Source: Rhodospirillales bacterium 24-66-33
GTDB taxonomy: Bacteria > Pseudomonadota > Alphaproteobacteria > Reyranellales > Reyranellaceae
Direction: 5' to 3'
Length of the DNA stretch: 64,000 nt
Assembly (NCBI GenBank): GCA_002281855.1
Contig: NCHQ01000020.1
Location: 1 to 64,000 of the forward strand
In this document: piece by piece, positions 12,409-20,236 of the stretch
Layout: every line of letters starts with the position of its first letter
Numbering within the stretch: the first letter of the stretch is position 1
Position numbers and translations under genes: made by a program
Notes under the pieces: model-generated
Told to the model about the DNA's origin: nothing
The model's input: only the letters and a program-made list of their open reading frames with translations
Database searches by the model: none

Positions 12409-13941
12409 TCACAGAGGCACGTTGCCGTGCTTGCGCCACGGGTTCTCGAGCTTCTTGGTCTCGAGCGTGGCCAGCGCCCGGCAGATGCGGCGGCGCGTGC
12501 CGTGCGGCATGATCACGTCGTCGATGAAGCCGCGATTGGCCGCCACGAACGGATTGGCGAACTTCTGGCGGTATTCCTCGGTGCGCGCAGCGATCTTGTT
12601 GGCGTCGCCGACGTCGGAGCGGAAGATGATCTCGACCGCGCCCTTGGCGCCCATCACCGCGATCTCCGCGCCCGGCCAGGCATAGTTCACGTCGCCGCGC
12701 AGGTGCTTGGACGCCATCACGTCGTAGGCGCCGCCATAGGCCTTGCGGGTGATCACCGTGACCTTCGGCACGGTGGCCTCGGCATAGGCATAGAGCAGCT
12801 TGGCGCCATGCTTGATGATGCCGCCGAACTCCTGCGTCGTGCCCGGCAGGAAGCCCGGCACGTCGACGAAGGTCACGATCGGGATGTTGAAGGCGTCGCA
12901 GAAGCGCACGAAGCGCGCGGCCTTGCGCGAGCTGTCGATGTCGAGGCAGCCGGCTAGCACCATCGGCTGGTTGGCCACGAAGCCCACCGAGCGGCCGGCC
13001 ATGCGGCCGAAGCCCACGACCATATTGGCGGCCCATTCCGGCGACAGTTCGAAGAAGTCACCTTCGTCCACGACCTTCAGGATCAGTTCCTTGATGTCGT
13101 AGGGTTTGTTGGGATTCTCGGGCACCAGCGTGTCGAGCGAGAAATCGTCGCGATCGACCGGGTCGAGCGTCGCACGGACCGGCGCCTTCTCGCGATTGTT
13201 CGAAGGCAGGAAGTCGACGAAGCGGCGGAGCTGCAGCAGCGCCTCGATGTCGTTCTCGTAGGCGAGGTCGGCCACGCCGGACTTCTGGGTGTGGGTGAGC
13301 GCGCCGCCCAGCTCCTCCTGCGTCACCGTCTCGTGCGTGACCGTCTTCACCACGTCGGGACCGGTGACGAACATGTAGGAACTGTCCTTCACCATGAAGA
13401 TGAAGTCCGTCATCGCCGGCGAATAGACCGCGCCACCGGCGCAGGGGCCCATGACCATCGAGATCTGCGGGATCACGCCGGAAGCCAGCACATTGCGCTG
13501 GAACACGTCGGCATAGCCCGCGAGCGAGTCGACGCCCTCCTGGATGCGCGCGCCGCCCGAATCGTTCAGGCCGAGCACCGGGGCGCCGACCTTCATGGCC
13601 ATGTCCATGACCTTGCAGATCTTGGTGGCGTGCATGCCGGACAATGCCCCGCCGAAGACCGTGAAATCCTGGCTGAAGACATAGACCAGCCGGCCGTTGA
13701 TCGTGCCGTGGCCGGTGACCACACCGTCGCCCGGGATCTTCTGGTTCTCCATGCCGAAATCGATCGAACGGTGCTCGACGAACATGTCGTATTCCTCGAA
13801 CGACTCCGGATCGAGGAGCGCATCGATCCTCTCGCGCGCCGTCAGCTTGCCCTTGGCGTGCTGCGCCTCGATGCGGCGCTCGCCGCCGCCCAGACGCGCC
13901 GCAGCCCGCCTGCGCTCGAGTTCTTCCAACATTTTCTGCAT
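12409..13941 (-). CDS. Propionyl-CoA carboxylase beta subunit
   Basis: A 510-residue carboxyltransferase subunit, the full length for PccB. It transfers CO2 from biotin to propionyl-CoA. The N-terminal half has the acyl-CoA-binding GLNDSGGARIQEGV region and MGPCAGGAVYSPAMTDF oxyanion loop, and the C-terminal half has DVPGFLPGTTQEFGGIIKHGA, given as a landmark near residue 375, and KAYGGAYDVM, the standard crotonase-like tandem. The ATG at 13941 is preceded by CGGAG. Product methylmalonyl-CoA would go to a B12-dependent mutase not in this window. Propionyl-CoA would arise from isoleucine, valine and odd-chain breakdown and from the ethylmalonyl-CoA pathway (ccr and mcd here). Confidence 0.95.
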   Translation of the reverse strand: MQKMLEELERRRAAARLGGGERRIEAQHAKGKLTARERIDALLDPESFEEYDMFVEHRSIDFGMENQKIPGDGVVTGHGTINGRLVYVFSQDFTVFGGALSGMHATKICKVMDMAMKVGAPVLGLNDSGGARIQEGVDSLAGYADVFQRNVLASGVIPQISMVMGPCAGGAVYSPAMTDFIFMVKDSSYMFVTGPDVVKTVTHETVTQEELGGALTHTQKSGVADLAYENDIEALLQLRRFVDFLPSNNREKAPVRATLDPVDRDDFSLDTLVPENPNKPYDIKELILKVVDEGDFFELSPEWAANMVVGFGRMAGRSVGFVANQPMVLAGCLDIDSSRKAARFVRFCDAFNIPIVTFVDVPGFLPGTTQEFGGIIKHGAKLLYAYAEATVPKVTVITRKAYGGAYDVMASKHLRGDVNYAWPGAEIAVMGAKGAVEIIFRSDVGDANKIAARTEEYRQKFANPFVAANRGFIDDVIMPHGTRRRICRALATLETKKLENPWRKHGNVPL

Positions 13942-13989
13942 CTAAATCTCCGGCCCTCGGTCAGTTTTCGGCCAATAACGCGATCACGT

Positions 13990-14862
13990 CTAGCGGAGGA
14001 ATCTCTTCTCGTTGTCCTTCACCGTTCCCATTCCCTGCAAATCGAATACCGCGTCGACCGAGGCAATACTCGCCTCGACGCCGTGAATTCCGCCGTCGCG
14101 GCGGATCTGCGCGAAGGTCGCCCGCATCGCCCCGACCGCGGCGCGAATTGCATGGTTGCCCCAGATCAGCAGGCCGACCTTCTTCAGTTCCTTCACCCGC
14201 GCCACCGTCATCTGCGGATAGGCGGTCGGCACCAGCGCGATCGGCACCTTGCCGTCCCAAGCCTTGATGAAGGCCTCGATCTCGTCGGGCGTCTTCTGCT
14301 TGGAATGGACGAGGATCAGGTCGGCGCCCGCGGCCTCGTAGGCCCGAGCCCGTTTCAGCGCCTCCTCCTGGCCGAGACCGGCAATCAGCGCCTCGGTGCG
14401 GGCCACGACGACAAGATCGGGATCGCGCCGGGCCGAGCGCGCCGCTTCGATCTTGCCTTGGAACTCCTCGATGCGGACCATGTCCTGGCGGCCACCGGCG
14501 ATCAGGCTGGTGACCTTGGGGAAGCTCTTGTCCTCCATCACGATCGCGCCGACGCCGGCGCGCTCGTACTGCTCGACGGCATAGAGGACGTTGATGGCGT
14601 TGCCGAAGCCGGTGTCGATGTCGGCCACCACCGGCAGGCCCGACCGGTCGGCCATGGCGCGCGTCATGTCGAGATGCTGGGTCATCGACACGATGCTGAC
14701 GTCCGGCACGCCGTACAGCGCGGAAAGTTCGAAGCCGGAGGCCCAGATCGCGTCGAAGCCCGCTTCCGCGGCAAGCATGGCCGACAGCGGGCTGTGCGCC
14801 GCCATTGCCTCGACGAGGCCCTTCTCGGCCATGACCTTCCGCAGCCTGGTGCCGGCTCCCAT
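13990..14862 (-). CDS. Phosphonopyruvate hydrolase-like PEP mutase/ICL family enzyme
   Basis: A 290-residue (beta/alpha)8 protein of the PEP mutase/isocitrate lyase superfamily. It has the WASGFELSALYGVPD segment (40-54), DIDTGFGNA with metal-binding acids (81-89), the EDKSFPKVTS gating loop (110-119) and GNHAIRAAVGA near the end. In the gating loop, PEP mutase has Asn where phosphonopyruvate hydrolase has Thr; here it is Thr118. By that criterion, and by overall resemblance as I recall it, hydrolysis of phosphonopyruvate to pyruvate and phosphate is the best call. It lacks the KKCGH-type loop of isocitrate and methylisocitrate lyases. It sits 48 bp upstream of pccB and 8 bp after the ATP12 gene. 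An oxaloacetate decarboxylase role is an alternative. Confidence 0.7.
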   Translation of the reverse strand: MGAGTRLRKVMAEKGLVEAMAAHSPLSAMLAAEAGFDAIWASGFELSALYGVPDVSIVSMTQHLDMTRAMADRSGLPVVADIDTGFGNAINVLYAVEQYERAGVGAIVMEDKSFPKVTSLIAGGRQDMVRIEEFQGKIEAARSARRDPDLVVVARTEALIAGLGQEEALKRARAYEAAGADLILVHSKQKTPDEIEAFIKAWDGKVPIALVPTAYPQMTVARVKELKKVGLLIWGNHAIRAAVGAMRATFAQIRRDGGIHGVEASIASVDAVFDLQGMGTVKDNEKRFLR

Positions 14863-14870
14863 GATTCCCC

Positions 14871-15587
14871 TCAGCCGCGCAGACGCGCGTTTTCCAGAAG
14901 TGCAAGAAAGCGGGCGCACGCCTCGATGTCCCGGCGAACCCCCTCGCGGTGCTTTTCCGCGAGCGGATCGTCGCCCCAGCGATCGACCTGGTAGAGTTCG
15001 TCCATCTGGGCGGCGGCAAAGGCGTCGGCCGCATCGAGGCGCCTCTCCGACACCGCCAGCCCGATCACCACCGATCCCGCCGTGTGCGTGAGATTGTAGA
15101 GCGCCGACAGCGCCAGATCGCCGTGTGCCGAAACTGCCTCGTGAAGTCGCGCCTTCGCCTCTTCCGGCTGATCCACGAAGCCGATGCCTTCTGCGGTGAC
15201 CAGCCGGGCGCCATGGCGCTCGGCCGCCCAGTCCAGCAAGGGCTGCCATAGCTCCTGCTGCAGCCTCACCAGGCTCTCCGGCGCCGTCGCGCGATAGCAG
15301 AGGAGATCCGAGCCGGCATACTTCGCCGTATCGGCGATCACTTCGGCGCGCCGCGCCACGACCCTGTCGATGCCGGTTGCGGCGAGACGCGTAAGCGGCA
15401 GATGCGCGGCATTGATCTCGGCCTTGTCGGGAACCGCCGCCCATTCGGCGGCGCTCGCCTCGGCGAGCGCCCGCGTCGGGACGACCAGCACCGCCTTGGC
15501 CGGCGTCCGCATGGGCTTGCCATCGAGCAGGACGCGAAACCCGCCCTCGCCCTCGTCGACGCCCGTTTGCTTATAAAACCGCTTCAT
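14871..15587 (-). CDS. ATP12 family F1-ATPase assembly chaperone
   Basis: A 238-residue relative of mitochondrial Atp12, which binds the F1 alpha subunit before hexamer assembly. The N-terminus MKRFYK followed by FRVLLDGKPMRTPAKAVLVVPT is diagnostic, and the ELWQPLLDWAAERHGARL and C-terminal SALYNLTHTAGSVVIGLAV segments match the family. Bacterial copies are essentially alphaproteobacterial, which supports the host assignment. It is near, but not next to, the pseudouridine synthase gene with which it is often associated. An 8-bp gap links it to the phosphonopyruvate-hydrolase-like gene. Confidence 0.93.
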   Translation of the reverse strand: MKRFYKQTGVDEGEGGFRVLLDGKPMRTPAKAVLVVPTRALAEASAAEWAAVPDKAEINAAHLPLTRLAATGIDRVVARRAEVIADTAKYAGSDLLCYRATAPESLVRLQQELWQPLLDWAAERHGARLVTAEGIGFVDQPEEAKARLHEAVSAHGDLALSALYNLTHTAGSVVIGLAVSERRLDAADAFAAAQMDELYQVDRWGDDPLAEKHREGVRRDIEACARFLALLENARLRG

Positions 15588-15660
15588 TCATCTCCCGAAC
15601 AGCGCCATGCGTCCGCGATACGAAACCGTCGCATCGCACCCTACGACCTGCGCGAGGGGC

Positions 15661-16227
15661 TTACATGGGAGGTGGGGAGGACGACAAGGGCCCTGATTCG
15701 GCCCGTTTCGCCTCAGAAAAGTACATCCGTATAACTTTGAGAATCTCCGTCGGGTCCGCCTGCAGCGAGCCGCTGGTGAACGTGACGGGACTTCCCGACA
15801 GGCGCCAATTGATGGACTTCGCCAACCGCTGAAGGCCATTGCCGCGCGCTATGTACTCTTGAGGATCGTATAGCCTGACCGAGAGAAAGGCTCCGCCTCT
15901 CCCCAAACCTTCCCTGATTTCGCGCACGTCCGCCCAATCGACCCAGCCGAAAGCAAGGCCCGTCGGCCGGAAGAGGAATCCCTGGCGATTGATGACGAGC
16001 CCCGGCTCTTTCGCCGTCAGGGTTCTCAGATGGCCGTAGGCAAGCAACAGGAAGAAAAAGACGCCAAATCCCAGACCAAACTGGTGGAAAGGGTTCGATC
16101 CGACACCCGGCGCCGCCAGCAGCATCCAGGCCGCGGCCACCGCCATCGCGAGACTGGCAATCGCCAGAAAGCCGACCTTCGAACGACTGACCGGGATTGC
16201 GACTTCGGAAGTCTGCTCTCCGGTCAC
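15661..16227 (-). CDS. PH-like membrane protein (STM3941-type)
   Basis: A 188-residue inner-membrane protein with two hydrophobic helices (about 18-38 and 50-67) followed by a cytoplasmic domain carrying EPGLVINRQGFLFRP and GWVDWADVREI, the pattern of STM3941-type PH-like proteins of unknown function. The C-terminus is Ser/Pro-rich. Its start overlaps the asmA stop by 4 bp, so it is coupled to that gene. A 73-bp gap without visible signals separates it from the ATP12 gene downstream. Confidence 0.65.
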   Translation of the reverse strand: MTGEQTSEVAIPVSRSKVGFLAIASLAMAVAAAWMLLAAPGVGSNPFHQFGLGFGVFFFLLLAYGHLRTLTAKEPGLVINRQGFLFRPTGLAFGWVDWADVREIREGLGRGGAFLSVRLYDPQEYIARGNGLQRLAKSINWRLSGSPVTFTSGSLQADPTEILKVIRMYFSEAKRAESGPLSSSPPPM

Positions 16228-18254
16228 GGCCGGCCCTGGCTGCGCTGCGGGCCGGGCGTCTTCCCCTGCGGACGGGACGCCCGCTGACGAACATCGGAGG
16301 TGGGCGCCGGCAATTGCGCCCGCAGGCCGGGCCGGAGCGCCTCGACCCGCGGCGCCAGCACGGCGCAGGCGTTGGCGCCGGCCGGCCGGCCGGCCTGCGC
16401 CACCTGCGCGACCAAGCTCGGGATCGGGCCACCGCCCACCAGCAGCTTGGACAGGTTCGGATCGACCGCACTCGCCGTGGCCTTCCCGGCCCCGCCCTTG
16501 ATGCGCATCGGCACGGCCAGCGCCGCGTTCTGATGGTCGCGCGCCTCGGGCGCCAGCATGAACTCCCAGTTGTCAGTGCGCAGATGGAAGTACCCGCCAC
16601 CCACCAGCACCCCGCGCGGCGTGTCGACGACGAGGCGCCTGAGATTGGCGACGCCACTGCTCACCTCGAAGCGGCCGGCAATGCAGTTGAAGGGTACGCC
16701 GGCATTGCTGCCGCCCAGCAGCCGCTGCGTCTCCGGCGGCCAGTTGGCGAGCTGGCTGTGCGGCCACACCCCCTTGCCCATGGCGATGTCGATCGAGCCG
16801 TTGGCCGAATTCAGCGCATCGCGTGTCGTGCGGCCCCCGCCGCGCAGGCGCAGATCGACGTCGGCGACACCGTCGCGCAGGCCGAAGTCGAGGCCAAGCA
16901 GGGTCGAAAGCTCGCCGAGGGAGACGCGGTTGGCCGTCGCCGTCAGCGTGGTCTGGCCCATGCGTCCGGCGGGGTCGTAGATGAGATCGACACCCGCCGA
17001 GCCGCCGCCGACGGTCGCGGCCGCGCGGAAGGTGAAGCGCGTCTCGCCCGAGGCCAGCGTCACCGATGCATTCTGCATCTTGGCGCCGAGCCCCACGACC
17101 TCGCCGAACCTCACCGTGACCGACAGGCTGGAACGGCCGAGCCAGCTCGCGGAAAACGGCAGGGTCGGAATGAGCCGCGGTGGTGGCGCAGACACCTGAG
17201 CCGGTGCGGCGGGCGCGGCGATGGCGGGCGGCGCCTTGAGTTCCGACACGTCGAGGCGGGTCACGTCGGCATTGACGATGATGGTCGGCGTGCCCTTGCG
17301 GTCGACGCGAAACAGCGCCTCGCCGGCCGCCTCGCTCGAGCCGACTTTCAGAGACGTGACCTCGACCTTGAAACCGTTGCGCTGGGTCGAGGCCTTGGCG
17401 TTCATCGCATAGGGGCCACCTATGGGGACAGGCAGGCGGATGTAGGAGCCGAGGACCGAGACATCGGCGCCTTCCGAAGCGATCTGCAGCGACGTGCCCT
17501 TGGCGTTGATGCTGCCTTTGATCGAGATCTTGCCGTCGCCGAAGCCGCCCTGGAGGTCGAGGTTGCCCGGGAGCCCGGCCATCCAGCCGTTGAGCGACCC
17601 CGCGGTTCCGGTCAGTTCCATGGGCACGCCCTGGGCCACGCCGAACCGGCCGTCGACCTGCAGGCTCTGGTTCGGCGCCCCCGCCTTGAAGGTGGCGTTG
17701 GGAATTTCGAGCACGACCGGTGGCCGGCCCGCCCCTTCCGAGACGGTCACCACGGAGTCGCGGACCTCGACCGTGTTGATCCACGGGAAGGCAACGGTCG
17801 TGCGCAGGCGCAGCGACCGGTTCTCGCCGGGATGCGGTCCCGACCCGTCGGGCGGCGGCAGCATCTCGAGGTTGCTGTCGCCCACGTCGTTGCGCTCGAC
17901 CGCGATGTCGGCGCCCTCGAGCAGGATGCGACCGATCTTGACCTCGCCCAGCAGCAGCGAGATCGGGTCGAGGAACAGCGTCATGCGACGCACGCGCGCC
18001 AGGTCGGGCCGCGATCCCCACGCCGCATTGGACAGGGTGACTCCCTCGGCGACCATTGCCGGCTCGCTGCCGAGCTTGACGGAGAGCGGCACGCGGGCGG
18101 CGAGTTCCCGGCCCGTGACCTTGCGGACCTGTTCGGTCATGCGCGCCTGGTAGCGCGAAAGGTCGCGGGTGGCGGCCCAGACGACGCCGACGACGGCGGC
18201 GATCGGCACCGCCACCGCCGTGATCACCGCCATGCGCCTCCAGGGTATCCGCAT
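16224..18254 (-). CDS. AsmA family protein
   Basis: A 676-residue membrane-anchored protein: a single N-terminal helix (about 10-27) followed by a large periplasmic region with the AsmA N-terminal domain (GRELAARVPLSVKLG, about residues 48-62) and a C-terminal AsmA-like domain with GSIDIAMGKGVW and VANLRRLVVDTPRG. AsmA-family proteins act in outer-membrane lipid homeostasis and are proposed to bridge the envelope. A Pro/Ala-rich linker is near residue 345. It overlaps the next gene by 4 bp and follows the pseudouridine synthase gene by 15 bp. Confidence 0.85.
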   Translation of the reverse strand: MRIPWRRMAVITAVAVPIAAVVGVVWAATRDLSRYQARMTEQVRKVTGRELAARVPLSVKLGSEPAMVAEGVTLSNAAWGSRPDLARVRRMTLFLDPISLLLGEVKIGRILLEGADIAVERNDVGDSNLEMLPPPDGSGPHPGENRSLRLRTTVAFPWINTVEVRDSVVTVSEGAGRPPVVLEIPNATFKAGAPNQSLQVDGRFGVAQGVPMELTGTAGSLNGWMAGLPGNLDLQGGFGDGKISIKGSINAKGTSLQIASEGADVSVLGSYIRLPVPIGGPYAMNAKASTQRNGFKVEVTSLKVGSSEAAGEALFRVDRKGTPTIIVNADVTRLDVSELKAPPAIAAPAAPAQVSAPPPRLIPTLPFSASWLGRSSLSVTVRFGEVVGLGAKMQNASVTLASGETRFTFRAAATVGGGSAGVDLIYDPAGRMGQTTLTATANRVSLGELSTLLGLDFGLRDGVADVDLRLRGGGRTTRDALNSANGSIDIAMGKGVWPHSQLANWPPETQRLLGGSNAGVPFNCIAGRFEVSSGVANLRRLVVDTPRGVLVGGGYFHLRTDNWEFMLAPEARDHQNAALAVPMRIKGGAGKATASAVDPNLSKLLVGGGPIPSLVAQVAQAGRPAGANACAVLAPRVEALRPGLRAQLPAPTSDVRQRASRPQGKTPGPQRSQGRP

Positions 18255-18269
18255 ATGATGGATTCTCCC

Positions 18270-19274
18270 TCAAACACCGTCCGTCGAGAAGCCAAATGCT
18301 TCAACGGTGCGGCAGAAGTGAGGAGGCAGCTCGGCCACGGCCGTCAGCTCGCCCTTGCCCGACGGGTGCGGCAGCGACAGGCGGCGGGCATGGAGATGCA
18401 GCCGGCGCCCCTCGGCCACCGCCGCCAGCAGCGCCTCCTCGCCGCCATACTTGCGATCGCCCAGGATCGGGCAGCCCATCTCCGCGCAATGGACGCGCAG
18501 CTGGTGGGTGCGGCCGGTGCGCGGCCACAGCGCCAGCAGCGCGGCGCGCCGGCCGGCGCGATCGATCTCGCGGAAATGGGTGAGCGCCTTCTGGCCGTTT
18601 TCCTCATCGACCTGCATCAGCTCGCGGTCGCGTGCCCCGGGGCGCTTGGCGAGCGGCAGGTCGATGGTTCCTTCCTTCTTGGGTGGCACGCCGACGACGA
18701 TCGCCCAGTAGAGCTTCTCGGTCTCGCGGTCCCGGAAGGACTCCGCGAGGCGCTTGGCGGCCTGAGCGGTGCGCGCGATCAGCAGCAGGCCGCTCGTGTC
18801 CTTGTCGAGCCGGTGGACCAGGCGCGGCCGCTGTTCGAAGCCGAAGCGCAGCGCATCCAGCATGCCATCGATGTGTTTTTCCGTGCCGCTGCCCCCCTGG
18901 ACGGCGAGCCCCGGCGGCTTGTTCAGCACGATCACGTGATCGTCGCGATGGATCACCATCCGCTGGATTTCGGCGGCGTCGCGGTCCGAAACTGTCGGCT
19001 TCGCCTCCGTTCGCGGCTTGGGCGCCGGCGTATTCGTGACACCGGGCGGCAGACGGATCGACTGGCTGGGCTCGACCCTGTCCTTGCCCTCGGCCCGCTT
19101 GCCGTCGATCCTGACCTGGCCGGTACGCAGGAGCTTCTGCAGGGCTCCGTGGCTCAGTTCGGGGAAGTGGCGCTGGAACCACCGATCCAGTCGCATGCCG
19201 GCCTCGTCGTCGGTCACGGCGCGAGTCTGGACCTTGGTCTGTTGGCTACCACCATTGGCGGGGTTGTCGCTCAT
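18270..19274 (-). CDS. RluC/RluD family pseudouridine synthase
   Basis: A 334-residue RNA-modifying enzyme. It has an N-terminal S4 RNA-binding domain (about 26-75, with RLDRWFQRHFPELS) and a catalytic domain with HRLDKDTSG at 154-162, where Asp157 is the catalytic residue, followed by RTGRTHQLRVH. RluC-type enzymes modify 23S rRNA; the exact site cannot be told. I start at the ATG at 19274 because the preceding residues show no homology. It heads the minus-strand run that continues through asmA and the ATP12 gene to the carboxylase genes, and is divergent from the hydrolase gene 35 bp away. Confidence 0.92.
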   Translation of the reverse strand: MSDNPANGGSQQTKVQTRAVTDDEAGMRLDRWFQRHFPELSHGALQKLLRTGQVRIDGKRAEGKDRVEPSQSIRLPPGVTNTPAPKPRTEAKPTVSDRDAAEIQRMVIHRDDHVIVLNKPPGLAVQGGSGTEKHIDGMLDALRFGFEQRPRLVHRLDKDTSGLLLIARTAQAAKRLAESFRDRETEKLYWAIVVGVPPKKEGTIDLPLAKRPGARDRELMQVDEENGQKALTHFREIDRAGRRAALLALWPRTGRTHQLRVHCAEMGCPILGDRKYGGEEALLAAVAEGRRLHLHARRLSLPHPSGKGELTAVAELPPHFCRTVEAFGFSTDGV

Positions 19275-19309
19275 GGCGCACAAACTACGGGACAAGCTAC
19301 ACAGGGTCC

Positions 19310-20200
19310 ATGGAATCGGTGTCCTTCGACACGCTGACGTTCGACCATCCGACGGCCTGCCGTCCGGCGCGAATTTCCGCGACCCTGCACATTCCGGCGG
19401 ACCGCCCGGAACCGCTGCCCTGCATGGTCATCCTGACCAGCAGCGCCGGCGTCCAGCGCCACCGCGAGCACTATTACGCCGACCTGCTGAATGCGGCCGG
19501 CGCCGCGGCGCTGATCGTCGACAGTTTCAGGAGCCGCGGCGTCCGGCGCACCGTGGCCGACCAGAGCCTGGTCTCGGCGGCGCAGATGGAGGGCGATGCC
19601 TTCGCAGCCCTCGCCCTGCTCCGCGACGACCGCCGCTTCGATCCGGAGCGCATCGGAATCATGGGGGTGTCGAAGGGCGGGGTCGCCACGCTCAACGCCG
19701 CCCTCGCCGCGCGTCAGCGCTGGCGGCGCGGCTTCCCCCATCTGTTCGACATCCACGTCGCGCTCTGCCCCGGCGCGACGGCGCAGCATCGCGACGCCAC
19801 CACGCACGGCAAGCCGATGTTCTTCATGCTGGCCGCCAAGGACGATTACACGCCGGCCGAGTTCGCGATCGAGTATGCCGAACGCATGCGGGCGGCCGGC
19901 AACGACCGGATCCGGGTGAAGGTCTATGGCGGCGCCCATCACGGCTGGGAGTCGCTGGGACCGGTCTTCGACATCAAGGACGCTGAGAACTGGTCGTGCT
20001 GTCGCAACATCATCGAGGATGACGGCCGCCACTTCGTGCCCTCGCTCGGGCTGGCGATGGACGAGCCCGAATTCCAGGCCTGGGCGCGACGGCACTGCGT
20101 CACCCGCGGCGCCCGCGCGGGCGGCGGCACGGCCGATCTGAAGCAACGCGCCAGTGCCGACCTCATCGCCTTCCTCGCCGTTCACGGATTCGTGCGCTGA
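19310..20200 (+). CDS. Dienelactone hydrolase family alpha/beta hydrolase
   Basis: A 296-residue alpha/beta hydrolase. The nucleophile elbow GVSKGG places Ser121; Asp178 or Asp179 in AAKDDYTP and His210 or His211 in GGAHHGW complete the triad in the order expected for dienelactone hydrolase-like enzymes. The serine nucleophile differs from the cysteine of true dienelactone hydrolase, so the substrate is open. Two adjacent cysteines (WSCCRN) near residue 226 are unusual. No signal peptide is visible. AGGG precedes the ATG. It stands alone, divergent from the pseudouridine synthase gene. Confidence 0.8.
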   Translation: MESVSFDTLTFDHPTACRPARISATLHIPADRPEPLPCMVILTSSAGVQRHREHYYADLLNAAGAAALIVDSFRSRGVRRTVADQSLVSAAQMEGDAFAALALLRDDRRFDPERIGIMGVSKGGVATLNAALAARQRWRRGFPHLFDIHVALCPGATAQHRDATTHGKPMFFMLAAKDDYTPAEFAIEYAERMRAAGNDRIRVKVYGGAHHGWESLGPVFDIKDAENWSCCRNIIEDDGRHFVPSLGLAMDEPEFQAWARRHCVTRGARAGGGTADLKQRASADLIAFLAVHGFVR

Positions 20201-20229
20201 TGGACGAATCGGCCGACTCTTCTTATACT
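20201..20229 (+). promoter_or_regulatory. Putative sigma70 promoter of L,D-transpeptidase gene
   Basis: TGGACG at 20201-20206 and TATACT at 20224-20229 are separated by 17 bp. Transcription would start near 20236, immediately before the GTG start codon at 20237, implying a leaderless message. No ribosome-binding site is visible. Confidence 0.5.
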
Positions 20230-20236
20230 TAAAACT

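Noticed and set aside
13990..14862. 2-methylisocitrate lyase, suggested by the neighbouring propionyl-CoA carboxylase genes
   Set aside because: The KKCGH-type catalytic loop is missing and the EDKxFPKxTS loop fits phosphonopyruvate hydrolase better; no methylcitrate synthase or dehydratase is nearby.
16197..19337. A 1046-codon open frame on the plus strand opposite asmA and the pseudouridine synthase gene
   Set aside because: It spans two well-supported genes on the other strand and has low-complexity Arg/His/Gly composition.
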